A stretch of 64,000 nt of DNA from Pseudonocardia kunmingensis (GTDB taxonomy: Bacteria; Actinomycetota; Actinomycetes; Mycobacteriales; Pseudonocardiaceae), in the NCBI RefSeq assembly GCF_006716445.1, contig NZ_VFPA01000001.1, positions 682,001 through 746,000 of the forward strand. Reading direction: 5' to 3'. A program made the translations under genes and the position numbers. Each line of letters starts with the position of its first letter. Within the stretch, counting starts at the first letter, position 1. The notes under the pieces were generated by a model. The model searched no databases. It was not told the DNA's origin and saw nothing but the letters and a program-made list of their open reading frames with translations. Shown in pieces: positions 34,784 to 43,891 of this stretch.

Positions 34784-36304
34784 GTGGACGTCTTCGCGGA
34801 CCTCGGCCAGGGCATCCTGGCCCTGCTCACCCTGCAGAACGTGCTGCTGCTCGGCGCGGGCGTGCTGCTCGGGATGGTCGTCGGCGTCATGCCGGGGCTC
34901 GGGCCGTCGGCCGGCCTCGCGATCCTGCTGCCGCTGACCTTCGCCCTCGAGCCCACCGGCGCGATCATCATGCTGGCCGCCGTCTACTACGGCGCGATGT
35001 ACGGCGGCACGATCACCTCCGTCCTGATCAACACGCCGGGCGAGTCGGCCACCGTGGCCAGCACCTTCGACGGCTACCCGCTGGCCCGCAAGGGCCGGGC
35101 CGGGCCCGCGCTGGTGATGGCGGCCGTCGCCTCGTTCGTCGCCGGCACGATCGGCGCCGTCCTGATCAGCGTCGCCGCTCCGGCCACCGCAGCCGTCGCC
35201 GCGAGCTTCGGGCCACCCGAGCTGTTCCTGGTCGTGATCGCCGGGCTGCTCACCCTGATCGTGGTCATCGGACGCCACCGGCTGCTCGGCGCGCTGTCCG
35301 CGCTGCTCGGCTTCGGCCTCGCGACCGTGGGCGTCGACGTCGGCGGCGGGGAGCAGCGCTACACGTTCGGCTCGACGGAGCTGATCAACGGGATCGACTT
35401 CGTCCCGGTGGCCATCGGCCTGTTCGGGATCGGCGAGATCCTGCACACCCTGTGGCGCGGCGGGCACCTGGAGCGCCTGGGCTACGTGCGTGTCAGCAGC
35501 CGCGCTCGCGGGTTCTGGCCGAACCGGGAGGACTACCGCGAGTCGCGCGGTCCGATCGTGCGCGGCTCGTTCCTCGGCTTCCTCGTCGGCACCGCGCCCG
35601 GCGCCGGGGCCACGGTGGCGTCGCTGATGTCCTACAACCTCGAGAAGTCCCTCTCCCGCAGGCCCGAGCGCTTCGGGAAGGGCGCGATGGCCGGGCTGGC
35701 CGGCCCGGAGGCCGCCAACAACGGCGCGTCGGCGGGCGCGATGGTGCCGCTGCTGACGCTCGGCATCCCTGGCTCGGCGTCCACCGCCGTGCTGGTCGGC
35801 GGGTTCCTCATGTGGGGTCTGCAGCCGGGCCCGCTGCTGATGGAGCAGAACCCCGAGTTCGCCTGGGGCCTGATCGCGAGCATGTACCTGGGCAACGTGA
35901 TGCTGCTGCTGGTCAACCTGTTCTGCATCCCGGTCTTCGCCTCCATCGCGCGGGTGCCGTTCCGGGTGCTCGCGCCGGTCGTCATCGCGCTCTGCGTCGC
36001 CGGGACCTACACGGTGAACGGCAGCATCGTCGAGGTCGGGATCATGCTGGCCTGCGGGGTGCTCGGGTTCTTCATGCGCCGGTTCGGCATGTCCCCCGCG
36101 GCGCTGGTGATCGCGCTGGTGCTCGGGCCGCTGGCCGAGGAGACGCTGCGCCAGACGATGATCATCTCCGGTGGCGACCCGTCGATCTTCCTACAGCGCA
36201 CCACGAGCCTGGTCCTGCTGATCGTGATCGCGCTGCTGGTGCTGGTGCCGTTCGTGCTGCCTCGCGTGCGCCGCGCCGCCCGCGACCGCACGCTCGTCCC
36301 TTAG
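34784..36304 (+). CDS. tctA: TctA-type large membrane subunit
   Basis: 506-residue polytopic permease, normal length. Signature segments are GVMPGLGPSAGLAILLPLTF, YGAMYGGTITSVLINTPGES and, in the second half, GNNGASAGAMVPLLTLGIPG-type sequence (here AANNGASAGAMVPLLTLGIP), both repeats of the TctA glycine-rich motif. GTG start after GAGGAGGAGGCGCG. With tctC and tctB it forms a secondary importer of di- or tricarboxylates, with a downstream FAH-type hydrolase 38 bases away. Confidence 0.94.
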   Translation: MDVFADLGQGILALLTLQNVLLLGAGVLLGMVVGVMPGLGPSAGLAILLPLTFALEPTGAIIMLAAVYYGAMYGGTITSVLINTPGESATVASTFDGYPLARKGRAGPALVMAAVASFVAGTIGAVLISVAAPATAAVAASFGPPELFLVVIAGLLTLIVVIGRHRLLGALSALLGFGLATVGVDVGGGEQRYTFGSTELINGIDFVPVAIGLFGIGEILHTLWRGGHLERLGYVRVSSRARGFWPNREDYRESRGPIVRGSFLGFLVGTAPGAGATVASLMSYNLEKSLSRRPERFGKGAMAGLAGPEAANNGASAGAMVPLLTLGIPGSASTAVLVGGFLMWGLQPGPLLMEQNPEFAWGLIASMYLGNVMLLLVNLFCIPVFASIARVPFRVLAPVVIALCVAGTYTVNGSIVEVGIMLACGVLGFFMRRFGMSPAALVIALVLGPLAEETLRQTMIISGGDPSIFLQRTTSLVLLIVIALLVLVPFVLPRVRRAARDRTLVP

Positions 36305-36342
36305 GTTCGCCACTGACGGCACGCTTCCCCGAGAGGATCACC

Positions 36343-37179
36343 ATGCGCCTGGCCAGCATCCGCCACGACGGCACCGAGGTCCCCGCCCTCGTCGACGCCC
36401 GCCGCGGGGTCGTCCGCGTCGCCGATCTCGTGCCCGGGTTCTCCGGCGACGCGCTGTCGATCCTCGTCGACGGGCGGTGGGCGGAGCTGGAGAAGCTCGC
36501 CGCGGACGCCCCGGACCGCGTGTTCGCCGACCGGGCGTCCGTCGAGTTCGGCGCGCCCTACCGCCACCCCCGGTTGATCTGGGGCATCGGGCTGAACTAC
36601 GTCGACCACGCCGCCGACCTGTCCGAGCAGGTCCCGGACGAACCCGCCTCCTTCGTCAAGGGCGACCACACCGTGATCGGGCCCGGCGAGCCGATCCCGG
36701 TGCCGCCGCAGAGCTCCCGCACCACCGCCGAGGCCGAGGTCGCGCTCGTCATCGGCCGGCACTGCCGCAACGTCTCCGAGGCCGACGCCCTCGAGTACGT
36801 CGCGGGCGTGGTCGCCGTGCTCGACCAGACCGCCGAGGACATCCTCGAGCGCAACCCCCGCTTCCTCACCCGCTCGAAGAACTTCCCCGGCTTCTTCTCC
36901 TTCGGGCCCGAGATCGTGCCGCTCGCCGAGCTGCCCGACCTCGCCGAGCTCGAGGTCAGCACCGTGCTGAACGGTCAGGAGCACCGGACGAACACGGTGG
37001 CGCGGATGCGCTACTCCCCCGCGTTCCTGGTGAGCTTCCACAGCGCGGTGATGCCGCTGCAGCCCGGCGACATCCTCTCCACCGGCACCCCCGGAGCGGC
37101 CCACATCCGACCCGGCGACACGGCCGAGTGCCGCATCCCCGGCGTCGGGGTGTTGAGCAACCCGGTGGTGCGGGGTTAG
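36343..37179 (+). CDS. Fumarylacetoacetate hydrolase family protein
   Basis: 278 residues with the FAH C-terminal fold: IGLNYVDHAADLSEQVPDEP, EAEVALVIGRHCRNVSEADA (metal ligand Glu pair), ERNPRFLTRSKNFPGFFSFG and PGDILSTGTPGAAHIRPGD. This group includes hydrolases, decarboxylases and hydratases of 2-oxo acids. Following the Tct operon it may process a keto acid from the same pathway. ATG with GAGAGGATCACC upstream. It converges on the reductase gene with a 4-base overlap. Confidence 0.92.
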   Translation: MRLASIRHDGTEVPALVDARRGVVRVADLVPGFSGDALSILVDGRWAELEKLAADAPDRVFADRASVEFGAPYRHPRLIWGIGLNYVDHAADLSEQVPDEPASFVKGDHTVIGPGEPIPVPPQSSRTTAEAEVALVIGRHCRNVSEADALEYVAGVVAVLDQTAEDILERNPRFLTRSKNFPGFFSFGPEIVPLAELPDLAELEVSTVLNGQEHRTNTVARMRYSPAFLVSFHSAVMPLQPGDILSTGTPGAAHIRPGDTAECRIPGVGVLSNPVVRG

Positions 37180-38048
37180 GGCTTCCGCATCACCTCGACC
37201 AGGCTCGTCCAGCTGTCCTCGCCGTGGCCGCGGGCGATCGCCCGGTCGTAGAGCGACCTGACGGCGTCCGGCAGGGCCGTGTCGAGCCCGAGGTCACGGC
37301 TCGCCCCGGCGACGTGGTCGGCCGACGCCCCCATCATGATCACGGAGGCGAGGTCGCCGGGATGGCGGCCCTCGTCCACCGCCCGCGCCGCGTCGGGCAG
37401 GTACGCCGCGATGTCGTGGGCGTTGGCCACGGCGTGCGACAGGAAGTCCGCCGCCGGCACGCCGGCCGCCGCGACCATCGCGAACGTCTGCAGGTGCGTG
37501 GCCAGCGACGTGAGGAACACCTGCAGCATGGCCTGGTAGTACAGCTGCGCGAGGCCGTGGTCCGCGCCGAGGAACTCGGTCCGGCCGATCACCTGCAGCG
37601 TCGCGGCGTGGGCGTCGAACGCCTGCCGGGAACCGCTGTAGAACACGTACGCGCCGTCCTTGCCCACCAGGTCGGCGGGAGCCATCACACCGCCGGTCAC
37701 CAGCTCCGCGCCGCGCTCGGCCAGCCACGTCGCCGCGCCGCGCGTGACTTCGGGCGTGTCCGAGCCGAGGTTCGCGACCACCCGCCCGGCCAGCGCGTCC
37801 CCGGCGCCGCCCAGGATGTCGTACATCGCGCGGTAGTCGGTGAGGCTCAGCACCACCAGCTCGTTGGCCCGCACCGCGTCCGCCGCCGTCGCCGCCCGCC
37901 GTGCACCGGCCGCCACCAGCTCGTCCGCCCGCGACGCCGTCCGGTTCCACACCGTGACCGGATGACCCGCCGCGAGGAACGACCTCGCCATCGCCCGCCC
38001 CATCGGCCCCAGGCCGATGACGGTCACCCCACTCGCGCTCGTGCCCAC
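37176..38048 (-). CDS. NAD(P)-dependent oxidoreductase, imine-reductase-like
   Basis: 290 residues from GTG 38048 (AGGAGAGG eight bases before); the frame opens at 38084. The Rossmann start VTVIGLGPMGRAMARSFLAA is followed by HPVTVWNRTASRADELVAAG (NADPH-preferring R). The helical C-terminal domain carries GADHGLAQLYYQAMLQVF, the position where imine reductases have a catalytic Asp or Tyr (Tyr here), and ends SLVEVMRKP. This fits IRED or 3-hydroxyisobutyrate-dehydrogenase relatives. The substrate is unknown. Confidence 0.85.
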   Translation of the reverse strand: MGTSASGVTVIGLGPMGRAMARSFLAAGHPVTVWNRTASRADELVAAGARRAATAADAVRANELVVLSLTDYRAMYDILGGAGDALAGRVVANLGSDTPEVTRGAATWLAERGAELVTGGVMAPADLVGKDGAYVFYSGSRQAFDAHAATLQVIGRTEFLGADHGLAQLYYQAMLQVFLTSLATHLQTFAMVAAAGVPAADFLSHAVANAHDIAAYLPDAARAVDEGRHPGDLASVIMMGASADHVAGASRDLGLDTALPDAVRSLYDRAIARGHGEDSWTSLVEVMRKP

Positions 38049-38147
38049 GTCCGCCGCCTCTCCTCGTGCTCCGTTCCCGGACACCCACCCTCCGGACGCG
38101 GGCGCACGCTTTTCCTACGACCGGCGCACGCCGGGACGGACGGCGCC

Positions 38148-38858
38148 CTACCCGTGTCGCCGGTCGACCACCCGCACGCAGCAGTGCGCCGGTGCCGGCC
38201 GCAGCGCGGCCTCCAGCAGGTCGGAGCACCCGAGCTCGTCGAGCAGGGCGGCGACGAGGTGCAGGTTCATGCCGCAGACGAGCTCGGTGTGCTCGCGCGC
38301 CAGCGTGTGGAAGGGGCAGTTCGCGAGCACGACCCCGTCGCCCTCGACGCGCGGTTCGTACCCGTGACCGGCGAGCACCCGGGCGACCTCGTCGAGGACC
38401 GACGCGGACGGGTCGGCGACGCGCACGTCCTCGTCGGCGGCGAGGCGGCGGCCCGCCGCGGCGGCGGCGCGCTGCACCGCCTCCCGCACCGGCACCCCGT
38501 CCCGGGCCGACTCGTCCACGGCGCCGGCCAAGATCCGCCCGGCCAGGTCGTAGTGCCGCGGTGGGAGCGAGACCGCGAGCTGGCGGGCGGAGCGCCGGTA
38601 CAGCTTCGCCGGCCGCCCGGCTCCCGGTCCGCGCCGCCCGGACAGCCGCCGGAACTCGACGTCGAGCAACCCGTCGGCGACCAGCTTGTCCAGGTGGAAC
38701 TTCGCCGTGTGCCGCGGCACCCCGACGGCCGCGGCGGCCTGGTCACGGCTCACCGGCCCCGGCTGCGCGGCCACGTGGAGGTACAGCGCGCGGCGGGCCG
38801 GCTCGGCGAGCGCGCCCACGCTGCTGACCTGCGCGACGAAGTCGTCCAACGGGTCCAC
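38148..38858 (-). CDS. HTH regulator with C-terminal cysteine cluster (possible Fe-S or metal sensor)
   Basis: 236 residues from GTG 38858 (GGGAGAAGG upstream). The ArsR/DeoR-like winged helix spans residues ~8-75 (ALAEPARRALYLHVAAQPGP, AAAAVGVPRHTAKFHLDKL, then RPAKLYRRS). The C-terminus carries NCPFHTLAREHTELVCGMN and, ~35 residues later, HCCVRV, so up to four cysteines and several histidines are set as in SufR-type Fe-S regulators. The neighbouring ferredoxin reductase fits a redox or iron role. A GTTCTAA/TTAGAAC dyad lies in its divergent promoter. Confidence 0.8.
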   Translation of the reverse strand: MDPLDDFVAQVSSVGALAEPARRALYLHVAAQPGPVSRDQAAAAVGVPRHTAKFHLDKLVADGLLDVEFRRLSGRRGPGAGRPAKLYRRSARQLAVSLPPRHYDLAGRILAGAVDESARDGVPVREAVQRAAAAAGRRLAADEDVRVADPSASVLDEVARVLAGHGYEPRVEGDGVVLANCPFHTLAREHTELVCGMNLHLVAALLDELGCSDLLEAALRPAPAHCCVRVVDRRHG

Positions 38859-38901
38859 CACCTTCTCCCGGGACGCCGGCCGTTGACGGCGCACCCCCCA
38901 A

Positions 38902-38933
38902 GTTCTAACGTCAAGAGTATTATCCTTTAGAAC
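38902..38933. promoter_or_regulatory. Palindromic operator candidate for the cysteine-rich regulator
   Basis: GTTCTAA (38902-38908) and TTAGAAC (38927-38933) are exact reverse complements with 18 bases between, in an AT-rich island of an otherwise GC-rich divergent gap. The second half-site belongs to TAGAACGCGG, which recurs after the folE remnant at 39139-39148. Confidence 0.5.
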
Positions 38934-38940
38934 GCGGAGG

Positions 38941-39141
38941 ATGCGACATCATGACGGCGTCGGGGTGGTCATCGAGGCCGAGCACATGTGCATGACCGTC
39001 CGCGGCGTCCGCGCGGGCGGCGCCAGCACGGTCACCTCGACCCTGCTGGGGACCCTGCGGGAGGACCCCCGATCGCGCGCGGAGTTCCTCGCCCTCACCA
39101 CGGCAGGCGACGCGTCCGGCCGCGCGCATCGGCACCTGTAG
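38941..39141 (+). pseudogene. folE: Remnant of GTP cyclohydrolase I (folE), C-terminal part
   Basis: The 66-codon frame reads [40 protein letters not shown], the last ~45 residues of GTP cyclohydrolase I including the zinc Cys and neighbouring His of EAEHMCM. The N-terminal ~75% is absent. A good ribosome site (CGGAGG) is followed 10 bases later by an out-of-frame ATG (38951), which may be the original start. That points to an internal out-of-frame deletion. It lies between the cysteine-rich regulator and a ferredoxin reductase gene. A functional mini-protein from ATG 38941 is possible but unlikely. Confidence 0.75.
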
Positions 39142-39169
39142 AACGCGGCGCACGAGGACAGGAGCGGAC

Positions 39170-40405
39170 ATGAGCGGATCACCCACCTTCGCCGTCGTCG
39201 GGGCGGGACTGGCCGGCGCCAAGGCGGCCGAGGCGCTGCGCGCCGAGGGCTTCGACGGACGCGTCGTCCTGTTCGGCGCCGAGCCGCACCGCCCGTACGA
39301 GCGGCCCCCGCTGTCGAAGGGGTACCTGCAGGGCATCCACCCCCGGGACTCGGTGTTCGTGCACCCGGAGGGCTGGTACGCCGAGAACGCGATCGACCTC
39401 CGGCCGGGCACCACGGTCGCGGAGATCGACCGGAGCGCCCACGAGGTCGTGACCGGCACCGGGCAACGGGAGCGCTACGACAAGCTGCTGCTCACCACCG
39501 GTTCGGCCGCGCGCCGGCTCCCCGTCCCCGGCGCGGACCTCGCCGGCGTGCACTACCTGCGCAGCCTCGACGACAGCGACGACCTCGGGGCCGCCCTGCG
39601 CGCCGACGCCCGCATCGTCGTCGTGGGGGCGGGCTGGATCGGGCTCGAGACCGCCGCCGCGGCCCGCACGGCGGGCGCCGAGGTGACCGTGCTCGAGCAC
39701 GCCCGGCTGCCGCTGCCGGCGGTGCTCGGACCGCAGCTGGCCGAGGTGTTCGCCGACCTGCACACCGCGCACGGGGTCGACCTGCGCTGCGGCGTCACCG
39801 TCGCCGCCGTCCGGCCCGCGGCCGACGATCCCGCGCGCGTCGGCGCCGTGCTGCTCGCCGACGGCACGGAGCTCGCCGCCGACGCCGTGGTCGTCGGCAT
39901 CGGCGCCGCACCGAACGTCGATCTCGCGCGGTCGTGCGGGCTCAACGTCGACGACGGCGTCCTCGTCGACCGGCACCTGCGCTCCTCCGACGCCGACATC
40001 CTCGCCGCCGGCGACGTCGCCAACGCCTACCACCCGTTGCTGTGCCGCCAGCTGCGCATCGAGCACTGGTCCACCGCGCTGCACCAGCCGGCCGTGGCCG
40101 CGCGGACCATGCTCGGCCGCGACGCCACCTACGACCGGCTGCCCTACTTCTTCACCGACCAGTACGACCTCGGCATGGAGTACACCGGCTACGCCCATCC
40201 CGACGTCACCGACCGGGTCGTCGTGCGCGGGGACCTCGCCACCCGCGAGTTCGTCGCGTTCTGGCTCGCCGGCGACCGGGTCCTCGCCGGCATGAACGTC
40301 AACGTCTGGGACGTCGCCGAGGACATCGAGCGGCTCATCCGGGCGCAGGCCGACGTGGACCCCGCGCGCCTGGCCGACCCGGCCGTGCCGCTGACCGAGG
40401 TGTGA
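39170..40405 (+). CDS. FAD/NAD(P)-dependent ferredoxin reductase family
   Basis: 411 residues, the size of rubredoxin/ferredoxin reductases that feed P450s and dioxygenases. Two dinucleotide folds: FAVVGAGLAGAKAAEALRAE (FAD) and IVVVGAGWIGLETAAAARTA (NAD). YERPPLSKGYLQG and ILAAGDVANAYHPLLCRQLR (second FAD site) are characteristic, and the C-terminal reductase domain ends with VNVWDVAEDIERLIRA. No ferredoxin or oxygenase gene is nearby, so its partner is elsewhere. It lies downstream of the folE remnant and the divergent cysteine-rich regulator. Confidence 0.93.
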   Translation: MSGSPTFAVVGAGLAGAKAAEALRAEGFDGRVVLFGAEPHRPYERPPLSKGYLQGIHPRDSVFVHPEGWYAENAIDLRPGTTVAEIDRSAHEVVTGTGQRERYDKLLLTTGSAARRLPVPGADLAGVHYLRSLDDSDDLGAALRADARIVVVGAGWIGLETAAAARTAGAEVTVLEHARLPLPAVLGPQLAEVFADLHTAHGVDLRCGVTVAAVRPAADDPARVGAVLLADGTELAADAVVVGIGAAPNVDLARSCGLNVDDGVLVDRHLRSSDADILAAGDVANAYHPLLCRQLRIEHWSTALHQPAVAARTMLGRDATYDRLPYFFTDQYDLGMEYTGYAHPDVTDRVVVRGDLATREFVAFWLAGDRVLAGMNVNVWDVAEDIERLIRAQADVDPARLADPAVPLTEV

Positions 40406-40446
40406 AATCGGGGGCGCCCACCGGCCGTCGCGAGCAGGATGGCCAC

Positions 40447-41227
40447 GTGCCGCAGGAGATCCCGCTCGCCGGGGGCAACGTCAGCGACGGGGTCGTTCGC
40501 GTCGGCGACACCGTCCGCCGCCCGGCCGGCCCGTGGACGCCGGCCGTGCACGCCCTGCTGGCCCACCTGCACGAGGTGGCCTTCGACGGGGCGCCGCGCC
40601 CGCTCGGCCTCGACGAGCGCGGCCGGGAGGTCCTGGAGTTCGTGCCGGGCCGCACGATCTGGCCCGACCACTTCGACGAGGTGGGACCCGCAGACCGGTT
40701 GGCGCGGGTCGCGCGCCTGATCCGCGCGTTCCACGACGCCGTCGCCGGGTTCACCCTGCCACCGGACGCGGTGTGGCAGGTGGTGATCCCGCCCGAGGAC
40801 GACGGCGGCGGCGAGATCATCGCCCACCACGACCTGGCGCCGTGGAACCTCGTCGCGGAGGGCGACGCCTGGACGTTCATCGACTGGAACGTCGCGGGCC
40901 CGGGCTCGCGGCTGTGGGACCTTGCCTACGCGGTGCGCGCCTTCGTCCCGCTCTCGGCCGACCCGGCCTGGCAGCGCCCCGACGCGGCCGCCCGCGTGCG
41001 GCTCGTCGCCGACGCCTACGGCCTCGACGAGGCCCGGCGCCGCCGGCTGGCCCCGATGCTCGCCCGCCGCTCCAAGCGCCATGTACGACCTGCTCGCCGG
41101 CGGGCACGCGACGGGCGCCCAGCCGTGGGCGCGGCTGTGGGACGAGGGCCACGGCGCGGTCTGGCGGCGCGACACCGCGTACATCGCCCGGCACGAGCAG
41201 GACTGGCTCGCCGCCCTGCTCGCCTGA
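40447..41227 (+). pseudogene. Aminoglycoside-phosphotransferase-fold kinase, single frameshift
   Basis: From GTG 40447 the frame encodes an APH-type kinase: LLAHLHEVAFDGAPRPLGLD, the catalytic loop AHHDLAPWNLVAEGDAWTFI and DWNVAGPGSRLWDLAYAVRA (metal Asp). Near 41080 the frame fails. The matching C-terminus AMYDLLAGGHATGAQPWARL, DTAYIARHEQDWLAALLA continues in the +1-shifted frame to the stop at 41227, consistent with one extra A in CCAAGCG. It is either a recent mutation or a base-calling error; otherwise the gene is complete, about 259 codons. Confidence 0.75.
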
Positions 41228-41291
41228 TCGGTCGGCGTGCTGCTTCCGTTTCCTCCACGACCGCCGCCGGCGCGACCGCCAGACTGGGCGC

Positions 41292-41708
41292 ATGACGCTC
41301 TACGACGAGATCGGCGGCTTCGACGTCCTCCTCGCCGTGTGCCGCCGCTGGCACGAGCTCTGCCTCACCGACCCGGTCTCGGCGCACCCGTTCGAGCGCC
41401 CGATGCATCCCCGCCACGACGAGCGGCTGGCCGCCTACCTCGCCGAGGCGTTCGGTGGGCCGCACCTCTACACGGGCGGCTACGGGGACGAGTCGTCGAT
41501 GATGCGCCTGCACGCCGGGAACGGCGAGCACGCGGAGCTCGACGGGATCTGCCTCGCGTTCTTCGACCAGGCGCTCGCCGACGCCGGCGTGGCGGGCGCA
41601 ACGGCGGCCCGCGTCGCGGGCTACTTCCGCGCGGCCACGCTCGCGCAGCACGCCTACCGGGAGAGCCCCGACCAGGTGCCGGACGGGTTGCCCTTCCCCC
41701 TGGCGTGA
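41292..41708 (+). CDS. Truncated hemoglobin (group II-like globin)
   Basis: 138 residues starting MTLYDEIGGFDVLL, the usual truncated-globin opening. The conserved haem region follows: HELCLTDPVSAHPFERPMHP, LAEAFGGPHLYTGGYGDESS and MMRLHAGNGEHAELDGICLA, with the proximal-type histidine in RLHAGNG. It binds haem and likely handles O2, NO or peroxide. ATG start. No neighbouring gene explains its role. Confidence 0.85.
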   Translation: MTLYDEIGGFDVLLAVCRRWHELCLTDPVSAHPFERPMHPRHDERLAAYLAEAFGGPHLYTGGYGDESSMMRLHAGNGEHAELDGICLAFFDQALADAGVAGATAARVAGYFRAATLAQHAYRESPDQVPDGLPFPLA

Positions 41709-41726
41709 ACCCGCATCCGCGCCGCC

Positions 41727-42812
41727 CTACGGGGCCGCACCGGCGTCCAGCACCTCCGGGTTCACGCAGTTCGTGGGCGCGCCGCCGGACAGGACCGTCG
41801 CCACCTCCGCCGCGATCCGCGCGGCCGACTCCTCCGCCACCTGCCGGGACGCGCCCGCCAGGTGCGGGGTGGCGAAGACGTTCGGTCTGCGCAGCAGCGG
41901 GTCGTCCGGAGCGGGGGGCTCGGGGTCGAACACGTCCAGCACCGCCGCCCGCAGGTGTCCCGACTCCAGTGCCGCGTCCACCGCTCGGGTGTCCACCAGC
42001 TCCCCGCGAGCGGTGTTCACCAGCACCGCGCCCGGGCGCATCGCGGCCAGCGCGGCGGCGTCGACCATCTGCTTCGTCTCCGGGGTGAGCCGGGCGTGCA
42101 CGCTGACGACGTCCGAGCCGCTCAGCAGCTCGGGCAGCTCCACCAGCCGGACGCCCACGCGCTCGGCCGCCTCGGCAGAGGCGTACGGGTCGTGGGCGAG
42201 CACCGTCGAGCCGAACGCGCGCAGCAGCTCCGCCACCCGCAGCCCGACCGCGCCCAGCCCGACGAGCCCGACCGTGGCGGCCCGCAGCTCCAGGCCGGTG
42301 CGCTCGTAGCGGAACCCGCCTGCGTCCCAGTGCCCGGACGCGAGCCGGATCGCCGCGGACGGCAGGCCGCGCATCGCGCAGATCATGGTGCCGACGCAGA
42401 ACTCGGCCACCGCGCCCAGGTTGCGCCCGGGCAGGTGCACGACCAGCGTGCCGGCCGCGGTCGCCGCGGGCACGTCGACGTTCACGGGGCCGCCGCGCGT
42501 CACGCCGACCACCCGCAGTCCCCCGGCGGCCAGCACGTCGGCGGTCAGCGGGGCGAGGTGGGTGACCAGCGCGTCGGCGCCGCGGACCAGTTCGGCGAGC
42601 CGGGCCGGGTCCCCCGCTGCCTCGCGCACACCGTCGAACGCCGCGAACGGCTCCGTGGGCCAGCGCGAGTCGATCCTGCGGAACTCCGCCTCCACCCCCG
42701 CGCCCTCCAGGGCGCGCGCGAGCAGGTCGGCGGAGATGAACTCGTCCCCCGCGCACACGATCACCGGGGGACGGAAGCCTGCGGAGCCGGCGGGGTGGGT
42801 GAGGGGGGTCAT
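41727..42812 (-). CDS. D-2-hydroxyacid dehydrogenase family protein
   Basis: 361 residues. NAD domain motif VGLVGLGAVGLRVAELLRAF, catalytic Arg in LVNTARGELVDTRAVDAAL, Glu in AVLDVFDPEPPAPDD and His in VFATPHLAGASRQVAEESA, so the active site is complete. It is the last gene of an eight-gene operon and overlaps the upstream ATPase by ATGA (42809-42812). In this polyol/sugar locus it may reduce or oxidise a 2-hydroxyacid produced in catabolism, for example from an aldolase product, but this is inference. Confidence 0.92.
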   Translation of the reverse strand: MTPLTHPAGSAGFRPPVIVCAGDEFISADLLARALEGAGVEAEFRRIDSRWPTEPFAAFDGVREAAGDPARLAELVRGADALVTHLAPLTADVLAAGGLRVVGVTRGGPVNVDVPAATAAGTLVVHLPGRNLGAVAEFCVGTMICAMRGLPSAAIRLASGHWDAGGFRYERTGLELRAATVGLVGLGAVGLRVAELLRAFGSTVLAHDPYASAEAAERVGVRLVELPELLSGSDVVSVHARLTPETKQMVDAAALAAMRPGAVLVNTARGELVDTRAVDAALESGHLRAAVLDVFDPEPPAPDDPLLRRPNVFATPHLAGASRQVAEESAARIAAEVATVLSGGAPTNCVNPEVLDAGAAP

Positions 42813-43891
42813 CGCAGCCGCTCCCCGCTCGCCGGGTCGAACACGTGCACGCGCTCGGGCGGGGCGGCCAGCGTGATGCGGTCGCCCGCGCGCACCGGGT
42901 GCCCCGGCTCCACCTGCGCGACCACGCGGGTGTCGACCCCGCGCAGCTCCACCGTGGCCAGCCCGAACTCGAGCAGGTCCTCGAACACCAGCACCGTCCC
43001 TTCCAGCCCCGGGCCCCCGTCGGCGGGGTGGCAGTCCTGCGGGCGCAGCCCGACCACGACGTCGCGCCCCTCGGCCACCCGCACCGCCGCGCGCAGCCCG
43101 CCGGCGTCGCCGACCCGCACACCGTCGCCCGTGCCGGTGCCGGGCAGCAACGTGATCGACGGCTCCCCCACGAAGTCGGCGACGAACCGGTCGGCCGGCG
43201 CGTCGAAGACCTCGTCGGGCGTGCCGAACTGCTTGATCACGCCGGCGTCCATCACGGCCATCCGGTCGGCGAGGCTGAGCGCCTCCAGCTGGTCGTGGGT
43301 GACGACGATCGTGGTGTAGCCGAACTCGCGCTGCAGCACCTTCAGCTCCCGGCGCACCCGCTGGCGCTGCCCCGCGTCCAGGTGCGAGAGCGGCTCGTCG
43401 AGCAGGAGCACCGGCGGGTTGCGCACCAGCGCGCGGGCCAGCGCGACGCGCTGCTTCTGCCCGCTGGACAGGTTCGCGGGCCGCAGGCCCAGCAGCTCGG
43501 TCATCTCCAGCCGCTCGGCGATCGCGTCCACCCGCGCCGTCGCGTCCTTCGCGCGGCGCGCCTTGAGCCCGTACGCGAGGTTCTCCCGGACCGTCAGCGG
43601 CGGGTAGAGCGCGTAGCTCTCGAACCCGACGCCCACGTTCCGCTTCCCCGGCGGCAGGTCACCGACCGAGCGGTCCCCGATCATGATCTTCCCGCCGGTC
43701 ACGGTCTCCAGGCCGGCGATCATCCGCAATGTCGTGGTCTTCCCGCAGCCGGACGGGCCGAGCAGGGCCACCAGCTCGCCCGGCTCGATGTCCAGGTCGA
43801 TGCCCTTCACCGCCTCGAACGGCTCGCGGCCGCGCGCGGTGTAGGTCTTGCGCAGCGACTCCAGCCGCAGGCTCTGGGCCGTCGCGGTCAT
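42809..43891 (-). CDS. Carbohydrate ABC transporter ATP-binding protein (second of two)
   Basis: 360-residue MalK/UgpC-type ATPase. Walker A LLGPSGCGKTTTLRMIAG, signature NLSSGQKQRVALARALVRN, Walker B VLLLDEPLSHLDAGQRQR, switch VVTHDQLEALSLADRMAVM, followed by a TOBE regulatory domain (residues ~235-355). It sits next to another full MalK-like gene and overlaps it by ATGA (43888-43891). Two different ATPases in one importer operon are characteristic of polyol importers such as rhizobial GlpS/GlpT. Confidence 0.93.
   Translation of the reverse strand: MTATAQSLRLESLRKTYTARGREPFEAVKGIDLDIEPGELVALLGPSGCGKTTTLRMIAGLETVTGGKIMIGDRSVGDLPPGKRNVGVGFESYALYPPLTVRENLAYGLKARRAKDATARVDAIAERLEMTELLGLRPANLSSGQKQRVALARALVRNPPVLLLDEPLSHLDAGQRQRVRRELKVLQREFGYTTIVVTHDQLEALSLADRMAVMDAGVIKQFGTPDEVFDAPADRFVADFVGEPSITLLPGTGTGDGVRVGDAGGLRAAVRVAEGRDVVVGLRPQDCHPADGGPGLEGTVLVFEDLLEFGLATVELRGVDTRVVAQVEPGHPVRAGDRITLAAPPERVHVFDPASGERLR

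Noticed and set aside
38941..39141. Intact small gene for a folE-like mini-protein
   Set aside because: The ribosome site is directly abutting the in-frame ATG but properly spaced for an out-of-frame ATG at 38951, and three quarters of the enzyme, including most active-site residues, is missing. A deletion remnant is simpler, though not proven.
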